From contig JAJEKV010000070.1 of the NCBI GenBank assembly GCA_021234155.1, forward strand, positions 4,926,754 through 4,990,753: 64,000 nt of DNA, read 5' to 3'. Positions 47,616 through 58,935 of the stretch are shown here, piece after piece. Numbering within the stretch: the stretch's first letter is position 1; each line of letters begins with the position of its first letter. The notes under the pieces are model-generated. The model was given only the letters and a program-made list of their open reading frames with translations. It did not search any database and was not told the origin of the DNA. This DNA is from Isoetes taiwanensis. Taxonomy: Eukaryota > Streptophyta > Lycopodiopsida > Isoetales > Isoetaceae. The translations under genes and the position numbers were made by a program.

Positions 47616-50290
47616 CAACTTATGTTTATGATACAACAGGTTGCCTTCCTTCTTATAATGCTTGAAGGCCTCCGTTCCTTATCACGTTCTAGCCTCCCTA
47701 GAAAGGCTTTCCCATACTTCCTTGAAATCCTCATCTAATGGCGGGGTCTCCTCAATCTTCTTACCAAACTCACTTTCGAAGAGTGGAAATCGCGATTACA
47801 ATGCGTTCTTGTCTCCAACGGTCTCCTGGAGAGAGCATCTGCCACAACATTAAGCTTACCTGGCTTATATACTATATCAAAATCATACTCCTCAAGGAAT
47901 TCCATCCACCTCCTTTGCCTTAGGTTGAGGAGTGGTTGGGTGAAAAGATATTGGAGGCTCGGTGATCGGTATCTAACCTGAACTTTCTTCCCAAAAATAA
48001 TGCCTCCAAATCCTTAATGCTCCGGCGATGGCTAAGAGCTCCCCGATCATGGGTTGGGTAGCGTTGCTCGGCGTCGTTCATCTTCTTCGAGTCGTGGCGA
48101 CTACCCTTTCTTCTTGCATCAAGACGCCCGTTGCTATCTTACTTGCATCCGTAGCCCACGAGCTTATCTTTACTTTCGGATCCGGAAGGGCGAGCCTTTG
48201 GAGTCGTTGTCAAGGCCTCCTTGAGCTTCTCAAAGGAAACTTGGACTTTCTCTACCAATGTGCTCTCCAATCTTTCACCTTAACACACTTAGTGAGGTCC
48301 GCCAAAGGAGACGCCCACTTAGCAAAGTCCTTCACGAACTTTTTCGTAATATCCCGCCAACCCGAAAGCTTCTTACTTACGCTACATTCCTTGAGCCGCC
48401 AATCAACTCACCGCTTCTATCTTTGCGGTCGGTGGAAATCCCTTCCGCCCGATATTACATGGCCCAAGTACTCCACTCTTTTCGGTAGCAAAGTGGCATT
48501 TGGAGAGTTTGCCATACAAACGATGGCGTCCTCGGCTTCTCAAGACTTTCCTCAAATGCCGATCATGATCTTCCATGGACTTTTGTGACTAGAATGTCGT
48601 CGAAGAAGACAATGACAAACTCATCTAGAAAATCCCTCAAGACGTCGTTCATGAGGCGCATAAAAGTTCTTTGGAGCATTCGACAATCCAAAGGGCATTC
48701 TTGTGAACTCAAAGTGACCATACCGCGTTTCTAAAGGCGGTCTTATGGATATCCTCTTCCTTAATTCTTATCTGATGGTACCCTCGACCTTAAGTCAATT
48801 TTTGAGAATACCCTTGCTCCTTGGAGCTGGTCCATCAAATCATCGGCCCTTGGCAATGCATACTTGTTCTTAATCACCGCTTGAGTCTGGCGATAGTCTA
48901 TGCACATTCTTAAGCTCCCATCTTTCTTCTTCACAAAGAGTATAGGTGCTCCAAAGGAGACACACTTGCTCTAATAAACCCAAGCTCAAGCAATTCACGG
49001 AGTTGCTTCTTGAGCTCTGTCAATTCGGTGCTCATCCCAGTAAGGTGCCTTCTTGGTAGGCTTAGCATCATGGAGCTAATGTGATCTCACAATCCACACC
49101 CCTCTGCGGTTGGTAGTTGCCGGATTTCATCCCAAAATACATCCTTAAATTCTGAGATGAGCCTTTGCTTTTTGGCTTGGGCAAGCTGACTCCCCTTTTA
49201 TCACTTCCATCTTGCTTATTGGGCTCAATTGCCTCTAACCTCAAAATGTACTCCACCTTATTTCTTTCTATACTTTTCCTTAGGTGCTTCAAGGAAATAC
49301 ACTGCATAGAAGGAGCTGCCTTCTTACCTTTCACTATGAATTTGGTGCCGTCCGGTGCCGTCATGGCGACTTTCGCGATCACAATCAATCATGGCTTTTT
49401 GCTGGCTTCAAGAATTCCATGCCCACTATGAGGTCATACCTTCCAATTTCCATGACTTACGCTCCCCATCGGCCACTTACTTCCACTAAGGTCTATGTCG
49501 AATGTGATCCTCCTCCCCTTAGTGTGTCGAATGGAGCCGTTTGCCATAGCAACCGCCTTGGCTTAGACTTCAATACCTTGTTCTTCATTAGGGCAGCCAA
49601 CCTAGGAGAGGCAAAGTTATGAGAACTACCTGTATCTATGAGGGATTACATATGGGTTACTATCTATGATCCCATCACCGCAATGATCGCCGACCGATCC
49701 TCAATATCACCCGACTCAATGTTTGCACAAATGTGGCTCACCATCTATGAAGTCCTGGGCCTCATGCTGGTTGCGCCGCCCTCATCTGCTTGGGATTGGT
49801 GAATCCCAATCCATAAGTTCTCGCCAAGGCTTTTGCATGTGAATGGGCAATCATGTGTTCGGTGCCCTGGCCGGAAGCACACGAACAAAGCTTCTTCTCA
49901 ATACACTCTGTCTCTTCTCTTTAACCAAGCTGTCTAGGATCACCTTCAACCCGCGCCCCCGATGCATTAAGCGACTACGGTCCCCAAAGGTCTTTCCTTG
50001 AGCTCTTCCACCGCTGCTGGCCTCGATGGTGTGGTGGCGATTGCTTACTCTGATGCGCCCTTGAGAAGTGCGCCTGAGCTTTACTCACGGTAGGCGTGTT
50101 TCTCTGGCTGGAGTTGATGGTGCTTCCTCCAAACTTATAGCTTTGTCTTCAGCCGCCCAGCGACCTTGGGTTGATTGCTCCTAACAAGCCTCTTGATATT
50201 CTTGTTCAACCCTTCAATGTAGGTATCAACCGCTTGCCTTTCGATACTCAGGAACATGGAGCCTGAGCAGCATGAATTCCTCCGTATACT
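47616..50290 (-). pseudogene. Ty3/gypsy protease, reverse transcriptase and RNase H
   Basis: From right to left on the minus strand there is a zinc-knuckle-like CFRPGHRTHDC (about 49860-49895) and the aspartic protease site SLIDTGSSHNF (about 49618-49650). RT pieces follow: [20 protein letters not shown] and IDYRQ (about 48890-48965), and FVIVFFDDILV with the catalytic DD (48590-48622). RNase H comes next, with LLAIAGALRIWRHYFLGRKF (about 47965-48025) and LNVVADALSRR (about 47825-47860). The linker then runs to EGNLLYHKHKLC (47613-47648), where the CACTA insertion cuts it. Order and motifs are Ty3/gypsy. Several stops and frame changes are present. Confidence 0.9.
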
Positions 50291-50293
50291 TTG

Positions 50294-50986
50294 CTATCGA
50301 CAAAGTACCACGTTCAACCTATAGAACTGCTGGATCTGCCTGCTAGTGTGCGATCTTGGCACATAATGCTTGCGGAAAGCTTTGCTGAAGGTCTTAAATC
50401 TGCAATTGTTTCTTTTGAGCTTATTAGACTTAGCATAGCCCTTCCACCAGATTCTAGCTGCTCCTATCAAGTTTGCTGTAGCAACTTTCCCTATATCCTT
50501 GTCCTTCATGCTATAAGAGTTGCCAAATTCCTCCATCTCGTCAAGCCATGCTTCCGCTTCCATGCCTGACCTATCCTTTCCTGAGAACTGGCCCAACTTC
50601 CTAGTCTTCCACACGTTGCTCATAGCACTGTCGACCTTCTTCTGATAGTCATCTTCCTTTCTTGCCCTGGCTCTTACCTGTGGAGTGTCCGACTCACTCT
50701 CCGAGCTAGAACTGTTCTGGGTGTCTGAAGTGTCTGATGAGCTGGAGCTAGGTGGAGTTGGAGATCTTCTGTTTTTCCTTTTCCTCTTCCTGTCTCTGAC
50801 ATTTCCCTGGTTGTCTTGCCCCTCCTGCTGTGGGCCTTCCTCAATACCTTGCTGAGGTAGTGGTGGAGGTGGTGGTGGTGCAGGTGCATATTCTTGGGCA
50901 TTCATCAATGGGGTGGCCCAATGGATCAGCTGATGCATCTGATTCCTCATCTGTACCAGCCTTGCGTTGATTGCCTCTGGCGTCAT
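50294..50986 (-). CDS. Ty3/gypsy gag, N-terminal and capsid part, 230 codons
   Basis: The open frame starts at ATG 50986 (MTPEAINARLVQMRNQMHQL). A Pro-run and a basic/Ser-rich linker (RKRKRKNRR, SSSSSDTSD) precede the capsid block. The capsid block contains EAWLDEMEEF, then LIGAARIWWKGYAKS and FSKAFRKHYVPRSH, the usual retrotransposon gag pattern WL..ME..F / A..WW / F...F...Y.P. Gag packages the element RNA into particles in the cytoplasm. The frame is lost after residue 230, before the zinc knuckle at about 49880. That loss may be one base-calling error. It is probably the start of a gag-pol frame. Confidence 0.85.
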   Translation of the reverse strand: MTPEAINARLVQMRNQMHQLIHWATPLMNAQEYAPAPPPPPPLPQQGIEEGPQQEGQDNQGNVRDRKRKRKNRRSPTPPSSSSSDTSDTQNSSSSESESDTPQVRARARKEDDYQKKVDSAMSNVWKTRKLGQFSGKDRSGMEAEAWLDEMEEFGNSYSMKDKDIGKVATANLIGAARIWWKGYAKSNKLKRNNCRFKTFSKAFRKHYVPRSHTSRQIQQFYRLNVVLCR

Positions 50987-53900
50987 TTCCTCGTTGTTGT
51001 CATCCTGATCGCGTCCGAATAGGTTCCTTGGTATCCATCTTTGTCGTTTACCGCCTTGGGGACCTGAGCCGGTGTTCCTTGCTGCAAGGATTGATCATCA
51101 ATGCTTGTTATTTGTTTTACATATCAATTAATTCATTGTTAGATACAAAAGAAATCATGTGAAAATTCCACTTACAAGTCAAGATGATAATAAGTCATTA
51201 ATATATAGAAGTACATTGCATGATAATATCAAAGAGATTACTCAATACAATTTAAAGCTTAAAAAGGAAATCTTATAACTGATCAATGGCCTCCTGAAAG
51301 CCTAAAGAAATTCTTCACATCTCTGAATCGGAGGCCTTTGCCGAGGTTGCGCAGAATGTTCCTTGTCGATCCTCCCTCGAGTGCTCGCGCCATTTCCGGT
51401 TCCGGGAGTTCTGGTGCAGTTGCTGCTACTACTGAAAGTGATGCATCCCTGAGGTGGCCCCTAGCAAAGTCGAGGCAATGGAGCGCTACAGACCTCTTGA
51501 AAAGGATGACGTGATCTTCATGGGGCGATATTTTCGGAAATCTTTGCCCTCCCAGAGAGTGCTATGAGAAGTGCCACTGATTCTTTCCCCCTTGGACTGA
51601 ACTCCTTGTGGAAGACTACCATTTGCCCTTGGCTGAGGGCTGGAAGATAGTAGCGTAGTGCCATGCCCTTACCTGTGCCTCGCGATCCCGTGCCCTTCCT
51701 TTGAGCCGCTCCGCCGTAGGCATCTACTGCCATAAGGTCTTCATGGTCTCTCCACATGCTGGTTGCATTGTCCAAGTTGATACCTCTTTGGACCCTTCCC
51801 TCATGCTCTGGGCTCGAACTGTCGAATTGGAGCTTGGGCCCCTCCCTGGTTTGTACAGTGTGCTCTGTATCTGCTGGAACTCCTCCTCTGAAATGACAGG
51901 TTCCTGCTGTCGATAGATTTCCCTTATCTGCTGATAGGCCGCTATGTCAGACATTGTCTCCCCAGCATAAGAATGTCTCTCCGCCAGACTCCCTTGGAAT
52001 CTCCTGGTATGAATAGTCGATGAAGTGCATTGCTTTTCCCATGTGCTATCATGCCTAGAAGTTCGTCGATTCGAAGTCCACATTCACGACGGTATGACAA
52101 GTTGAGGATGTCATTTGCTAGGATGTACTCCTCTCGTCGTGGCCCATGACTATGGGAGATTTTGTGATCTTGGCCGGTGGCTGGGTGGCTCTTCGATGTC
52201 GATGTCGTGCCTCGACATGTACCTCGCATTCTTGTTGCCTCCCTGCTCTCCCACTCTGGGTTTTTGCTCCCCTAGTTGCTCGTAGTCTTCGTCTATCTGC
52301 AGAGATTGGTGCCCCCATGTCGTGCCATGGTGTTCATCTGCGGAGGATTCTATATTGAGGATCTGCTCCCGGGTCCCTCACTGGTATCAAGTGGAGCTAA
52401 GTCTAAGGGGCTGAACGGAAGGTTCCCCTACTTTGTTGATTGACTTATAATGCATGAAGAGGGGCAAGGGCATGCGAGATGAAAGGTACCTATGCCTATT
52501 ATGTCTGCGGGGTCATGTAATCCGGCATGGTCCTAGTCCTATCCCATAGCCTGCTTCTTGCCTTTGGATCCTCGCCATCTCTCGACCTAAGGCTTGGGTG
52601 AGTGTCTCAAGAGAAACCCAATTCCCTCCCTAGGGGTAGTCTAACTTCCCAAGGTAGGACACATTGGTCATATTGGCACATGATATCTGTATAGTATGGT
52701 GTTCTAGACAGTTGCATGAAGATCAAACAAGTGGTCAAACCTGAGAAGGCTTGGTCAGTGAGGAAGGCGATGGATATAGCTTGGCGACATTGTACCATCT
52801 CTCAAAGTTCTTTGGCCCATTGAGCAAAGAAGGGTGCGTAAAATGGCTTGCAAAGATCAGTAAGGGAGTCGAAAAATCGCCTAAGCGGCCGGAGCGATTC
52901 TGTGGAAGGAAAATGACAAATGAGGCCCTTTTTATAGACTATGGTTGACCTCGGGGATTACGTGCAAAAGGTTCCTAGATGGGGAAGACCTTGGTTCTCG
53001 GCTCACTGGTGTCCAATTGAGCTACCATGAAGTGCAAATCTAAGCAAAGCAAAGCAAGAAACACTACATGGCGGTTTGTTTGGTCGAATTTGGCTAATTT
53101 GGGTCGAAAATGGGCTGACCGGGTGGTGTCCGCTGGGATGGCCTCAGCGTCGCCGAAACGCAGACGACAGCGTTTTGTGGTCTCACCGGTTGGCCTATTT
53201 TGGGCCAATTTTGGTCATTTTGGGAATTTCAAGATGCTAACATGGCTAATTGGGCGATTCTAAGCTAACTAGCAACTTATTTTGAGCAAAAGCCCGACAT
53301 CTAAAAGCATGTTTTTATAATCCCGGTGAGTCAGCCTTGGGATGGCCTCAGCGTCCTTGAACGAGCAGCGTTTAGCCTTGGCCTCACCGGTTGGGCCAAA
53401 TTTTCGCTTTTTGATGATTTTTTTTGCCAAAATTTTGTTGTAGTCATGATTTCTAGGATATTTACGAGGGTGCTATGAAGAATTCTACTACAATTGGGTT
53501 CTATTTCCTAATTTTCAAGCATACAACATTTTTTTCTAATTACGGGGAAATACTTTTATATTAATAAGAAAACATAGTACATGAAAATTTAAACTTTCTA
53601 ACAAAATTTACAAAATTAGGCCCTAGGGCCTCTCCTGCAAAATCCTCCTGCTAAGTGAATGTCCTTTGGCATAAGGGTGACTCTCTTAGCATGGATGGCA
53701 CAATTTCCTTCCTCAAAGAGCTGCACCAGCTCTGGCCGCACCTCTTGCGGGGCCGGGGCGTTAGAGGAGTGATCCTATAATCGGTCAGGAACTCTGCATG
53801 ACTTCCCTAAGGAGATGCTTTCGAGAAGGCCCTTCCTTATGAGGAGATTTGTGCACATTTGGAAGTGCTTGATCTCCCTAAACACCCCGGGCATTACCGC

Positions 53901-55286
53901 TTTGTTGGCCCGTGGTGAACCCTTTTGGGTTTTTCGGTCTAGGTGGGGGTGGCTTCGGCTGATTTTTCTTGACTGCCGCCCTCCGCGGCTGTACACCTCT
54001 TGATGGCAATACCAATGGTTGTACCTCGTCCAGCGGCGGAGGTCCTCCTTTTGTCTGTAGTCATCTTCCGCTTAAACTTCAGCGGTCTGTCGGGGGCTTG
54101 AATGCCCTCCCCTACCTTTTGCTTCTTCACCACCTTAGGTGGCTCAAGCCCGCTTAGGGTAGGGTGGTCTCGCCTCGGGGTCTCTTTCTGCGGCTCCTCC
54201 TCCTCTTCTCAGTCACCCTCCTCTTGCACTTCCTCCTCCAGGTAGTGGCTCTTCAATAACGCCAGTTTGGCGAGGTCATCGTTTCTTCTCTTTGTTCTCC
54301 GCTCCTGTTTGCTGAGCTCCCTTTCCGCTCCCTCTTCTTCTGGCGGCCCTCTCCTCCGACCACTCCGACGTGCACCTTTTCCTTACCCTTCTTCTTGGGC
54401 ACCTGAAGGGCCCGCTTCCTCGGTTTGGTGGTGTTCTTTGCTCTTCCACTGTTCTTCAACTTTGTTCTTCCACCTCGGTTATGCGAGGCCCACAAGTGGC
54501 GAGATTCATCCGTTCTCTGCGTGCCTCACGATGTGAGAGCTGGCTTTGGAGCTCTCCTCGGCATCATGGAAGCTCAGTTTTCTTCTTTGAGGGGAACTCC
54601 TCGTAAGCACAGCCGGTAGAAGGTGTTCGGGGACCTTCTTGGCGTGCCGCCAGCCTTGCTGCGCCATGGAGAGGGTGGGCCTAGGGCCAGGCTTCTGTAG
54701 GTTTGTTTGAGTGCGTGCCATGTCTTGTGGTTCAAGAAATGGGTGACGTAAGGCTGATCAAGAGAGAGGTGAAGGTGAAGGGTTGGAGAGAGAGAATGAG
54801 GTGTCAGATATTTAAAAAGGAGGGTCCCTAGGAATATTCTCCCACCATAATTACCCCTATTTATTATAGCCTCCCTTATTAATTACACCATATTTAGTAA
54901 TTATTTAATTATTAATGTATATATTAACTTTGTATTAATTTTGTATTATACTTTAAATTTTCGAATTTCCTAATGGTTTGATGTGCTAATTATGGATTCA
55001 CACCATTTTTCACTCGGGTCTCCGATTGGCATGATTCTTCAACCCATTTTATGTGAAATTTGATGCAGATACATAATTTCCACACCTATTTACTAGAGGA
55101 TGAATTCGACTCATTCATTTCTTCGTCTAACACTTAAGCTAATTTCGGACCCACTACCTAAGAGAAAAAATTTTTCCCTTATTTTCGAGGTTCGATGGTG
55201 GAAATTTTTATTTCACACCCCTATAAGCTTGTTAGACTACTTTCAAGGTTATGGTCAGTGCTAGTTCCTGGTCAACCAAGAACATC
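50987..55286 (-). other. Gypsy 5' leader, 4.3 kb, with extra coding remnants
   Basis: Between primer site and gag the minus strand has two coding-like parts. From ATG 54721 (MARTQTNLQKPGPRPTLSMA) a Lys/Arg/Glu-rich sequence can be followed to about 53800 through frame changes. From about 52320 to 51350 another runs through RIDELLGMIAHGKSNALHRL, IAAYQQIREIYRQQEPVISE and VALHCLDFARGHLRDASL. Large plant gypsy elements of the Tat/Ogre group can carry an extra ORF before gag, so this may be one. Two GC-rich near-repeats containing GGATGGCCTCAGCGTC lie at 53128-53200 and 53338-53400. The rest (54750-55286) is AT-rich without a gene. Confidence 0.5.
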
Positions 55287-55298
55287 GCTCTGATACCA
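55287..55298 (-). other. Primer binding site for initiator-Met tRNA
   Basis: On the minus strand TGGTATCAGAGC lies one base inside the LTR end. This 12-mer complements the 3' end of plant initiator methionine tRNA, the usual minus-strand DNA primer of plant LTR retrotransposons. Confidence 0.92.
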
Positions 55299-55299
55299 T

Positions 55300-57491
55300 T
55301 GTGACGCTCCCTGCTAAACATACGGCACCCGGCCGTACACTCGGCAGGAAATCCCCCATCCTCAACAACAACCCTTACAGGGCCCTTCGTCTACCCGCAC
55401 CTAAGGTGACCTTAGCGAGGGAGGGACACTGAAAGGTGTCTTGCGCGCCCTTCCCCCCATGGGCTCCTATAACGGCGGGCGATAAACATGTCGAGAACTA
55501 GCATCAACAATACAAATACTACCTCGAAGGGTAGCCCATCACATATCCAAAGGTGCAAAGAACATAACCACATACCATAAAGCGTGAGAGCTCCCTACCC
55601 GTGGACCTGACACATAAGGAAGTCGACCCATTTGGATAGGCCTCAAGATAGAAGCGGGCCCGAAGTCATAACAATGGCCCGGGGCTGGCATAAGACAATA
55701 GCTAGGGTTGACCACTCCATCCGCCCCTCACCGTGCATACTTTGCAAATGGGCTAGATCGGGCTCGGCATGACTCTAACCTTCGGATCACGCAATCCCAT
55801 GGCATCACCCATTGGGACTACTCCAGGTTGCATCTCCACGGTCCGTCGAGGTAGGAAGGGTTGCATCTCCCCTTCCCGGGGTCTAGAGGCTCCGCGGTGG
55901 CTAGAGAATCGTGGCGACACCACGATTCGCACCCGAACCCCCCCCAAAACAAGAGCCAAGCGACACTTGCAACTCTTGAGAGGGGGCAACACCTTAGCCC
56001 GGGGAGGTGTCGGACCCATGCCCGCCCACCGCAGTGGCCGGCCATAAGCCTAGCCCTACTATGGGATCCCCCCAGCCCCCCTCGGCGGGGATCCTCCCTC
56101 CACATTGCCTCTAGCCCCGTTGTGTAGTGCTGAGTCACATCATAGCCTCCATAGCCTGGTGGCATTAGAGGAAATTTGAGATCTCATTTCATCCCCATAA
56201 GAATCCTCCAATTGAATGGCTACCCTCTATTAATCGCAATTAATGCGGCACCAACAACTTCATTCTTTGTCGTTTTCCCCATAACTTTTGATCCACTTGT
56301 CAAACTGTTGCGGCGTTTGTTGCATTAGATGCGGAATGAAAAGATCTTTCCAATGATATATGGTTATGATGTATTTCAATATGGTCATATGCGTTAACCT
56401 TAAAAAAATATGATTTTTTGCTTATTTCTTATATATTTATATCGTAAAAGATGTATGAATGGGTTATCACTAGATAGATCTTGTGAAGACGAACCCATTG
56501 CTACAAAAAGTTTTTGAATCGGAGTTCTGGATCAAAAGTTATAATGAAAAAATAATACTATAGAAGTTAGTTGCAGCTGCATTAATTACAGGCTGCCACA
56601 TAATACTGGAATGAGATATACTGGAGCTCTTCTCTTATTGGACAGTTTAAAAAGCTGACATGGCATTTTAAGCATCCCTTAATGGGACAAAATGTGATCT
56701 CATTTTTTCTCTAATGGTTCCTATGCACAGGCCGCACCTAATAGGAACTAAGGGATCTATACTAGGAGCATACTACATATGGCCCTAGGTCTCTACCCCC
56801 CTTCCCAACACAAGAGGAACAAACATGATCAACCATCATCCCATAATCATCATGAATCAATATCATATGAACATCTTAACCTAATCATACATATCTAACT
56901 ATTAGTTAGGGTTCATTGATTAGGGTTCAAGATGTTCAACAAAGGATCTAGGGTGGCTCTACTCTAGCTACGAAATACTAATCCATCTGGAGTGCTAACT
57001 CCCAGATGAACTAACATGGACTCTACTCAACCTACCTCCTCCAGAAGCGCTTCCTCCCATCCCTGGCGTCTCCATGCTCTTTGACGTGGCTCGAAGACTT
57101 GCTCCCTCTACGATCATACACACCTTCCTTCCGCCCTGCTCCCGTGCTAGGCTACGACGAACGATGCTCGAAACGGAGTTTCGGGCGCGTGGATGAGGGT
57201 TTAGGTGCTAGGTCAGGGAAAAAGGTCTAGGGTTAGGGTTAGAGCTAATATAGGTGTGGACCACATGGGATGCCACGTGGCACCACTAGGATGAGGCCGT
57301 GTGGCGGTTGCCCAATAGGATAAGGCCATGTGGAAATGGGTCTTATCCTAAGGTTATCTAAGTTAAACAATTAACTTAGATGTGCACCCCTTGCCACTTT
57401 CCAATGCATACAAGGCTACTTAGGTAGACTTGTATGGTGACGGGTCCAGGAATATACGTATATATAGCGTATATTCCCCTAGAACGTCACA
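55300..57491 (-). repeat. 5' LTR of the gypsy element, 2192 bp
   Basis: On the minus strand it begins TGTGACG at 57491 and ends CGTCACA at 55300, a 7-bp terminal inverted repeat starting TG and ending CA. The inner end abuts the primer binding site. The partner LTR is outside the window, so the outer border rests on the TG..CA form. ACAAC (57492-57496) is the candidate target duplication, unverified. No ORF inside is supported. Confidence 0.8.
57449..57477. repeat. Palindrome near the LTR start
   Basis: GGAATATACG pairs with CGTATATTCC around a TATATA-containing centre. Flanking GTGACG and CGTCAC can extend the pairing over about 55 bases at the very LTR tip. It may act in transcription or integration. 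Confidence 0.6.
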
Positions 57492-57529
57492 ACAACCAAG
57501 TACAAGTCACTTCTTCCTAGCATCTTATA

Positions 57530-58130
57530 TTATAATGTTTTAGTGCAAGTAATGGACCACGCCCTAATTTGAACGGTCCAGATAGATCTACCCAATGGTG
57601 CAGATGATGCCACGTTAAAAGCCTTTTTAGCTAAAAAAAAAAGCAAAAAGAAGAAAGGTATGGGCGTATTGGCGAAAAAAAAAGGGGTATGGACGTATTC
57701 GGGTTTGGGTGCTGCTCTGCTTCGTTGTTTAATACTGTCATTGCTATGGTATAGGTGGATCGTGCACAATGTTTTTGGCCGAACGGCGAGTAGATGGTTG
57801 GATCGTGCACTGAAGATTTCATCAGTCTCTTCATCTATTTTTTGAACGGATACAGAACAATTTTCAGGAACGGGATGAATGCCTACAGGTTCTATCGGTC
57901 CTTTTCCTTTCATCCAAGCCACGAGTTTTCGGAGCATATTTAAGTCGTTTATTGGCTCAATAGAACAGATGCGGCAAGTCTACCTACTTCAAAGCATCAT
58001 GTCAGTCACACTTTTTGAAAAACCCTTTCGTTCGTTATCGAAGGCCATAGCATGGTTTTTGGCTTGCCAAATCTTAGGTGCAATCGAAGGTGAAAGGTGC
58101 TTCCATCTCTAGGTGGAGCTGTTTTCAAAA
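57530..58130 (-). CDS. Exon-like minus-strand stretch, unrecognised
   Basis: A 135-codon frame starts at ATG 57937 (MLRKLVAWMKGKGPIEPVGI). The upstream bases continue in frame with AICSIEPINDLN-like coding sequence. Only the first about 70 residues look protein-like; the rest runs through A- and T-rich low complexity. No family recognised. It may be a pseudogene fragment. Confidence 0.3.
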
Positions 58131-58354
58131 TCTAGGAACGTAGTTGGAGGAGATCTTCCGTTGCTGGCATATTATGGCCTGCTTTTGGCGACCTTCCACG
58201 GAAAGCAGAGGCTTGGAGCTTGGCCATGGGCTTGGCATGTAAGACCGGCAGAGGCACCGTAGGAGGCCAAGAAGAGGCAAAGAGGCCTAAAATCTTCTCC
58301 TTTGAATTCTTCCTTTGAGCCAAATATCATAGCTTCACATGGATGTATAAATAA
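58131..58354. other. Unassigned stretch upstream of the synthetase pseudogene
   Basis: No gene seen. It could be a degraded upstream part of the same retrocopy. Confidence 0.3.
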
Positions 58355-58900
58355 TTGCAATTGCCCAATGGAGCGATTGATGAAGTAGGAGCAGGCACAA
58401 TGAACCCAACAACATTTCTTAGACTTTTAGGTCTAGATGTAGCATATGTGGAACCAAGTAGTAGGCCAGATGATAGTGAGTATGATAACCGTGTTGAAAG
58501 GCACACCCATTTTAAGATCATATTGAAACAAGACCCTGGCAATGCACATGACCTTTATTTGAAAAGCATGTCGGCACTAGGGATAGATGTGAATGCTTAT
58601 GGTATTAGATTTGTAGAAGATAACTAGGAGTCCCGTTCTTGGAGCTTGGGTATTGGGCTGTGAAGTTTGGATGGATGGCATGGAAATAAAATGGTTTACA
58701 TACTTTTAACAAGCAGGGAGTTTGCCCTTATCTCCCTTATCACTGGAGATTATATATGGATTAGACTCTGCAGCAGATGAATCACTTCATAAAAATATGA
58801 TATGCCCAGGTATAACTTATGGTGAGTTATCTATAGGAAATGAGCTAGAAATGAGTGCATACAATTTGGAGTTTGCCAATACCACAGATGCATGAAGGGT
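58355..58900 (+). pseudogene. Glycyl-tRNA synthetase, bacterial/organellar type, alpha-subunit fragment
   Basis: The first 90 codons (58355-58624) contain VGAGTMNPTTFLRLLG, VAYVEPSSRPDDSEYDNR, THFKIILKQDPGNAHDLYLK and [18 protein letters not shown]. These are core blocks of the alpha subunit of bacterial-type glycyl-tRNA synthetase, which in plants serves chloroplast and mitochondria. After a TAG in the W of the conserved EDNWES, homology continues with SLDGWHGNK-type pieces, SLPLSPLSLEIIYGL and PGITYGELSIGNELEMSAYN (about 58720-58880). No intron interrupts this, which suggests a processed copy. Stops and frame changes mark it as dead. It lies outside the transposon nest, so it may be host DNA or transposon cargo. 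Confidence 0.85.
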
Positions 58901-58935
58901 TTTGAGTTGTACTTCAGGCGCACGAAGATCATAGG

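Larger units (their letters stand above)
1..57491 (-). mobile_element. Ty3/gypsy LTR retrotransposon, partial, interrupted by a 47-kb insertion
   Basis: The element reads on the minus strand. From right to left come the 5' LTR (55300-57491), a primer binding site for initiator-Met tRNA (55287-55298), a long leader with coding remnants, gag, protease, reverse transcriptase, RNase H, then after a 47-kb gap the integrase (1-443). The order PR-RT-RH-IN is that of Ty3/gypsy, not copia. The 3' LTR lies beyond the left edge. Stops and frameshifts occur throughout pol, so it is not coding-competent as read, though some breaks may be sequence errors. That 1-443 and 47616-57491 belong to one element is shown by the exact codon continuation across the insertion. 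Confidence 0.88.
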
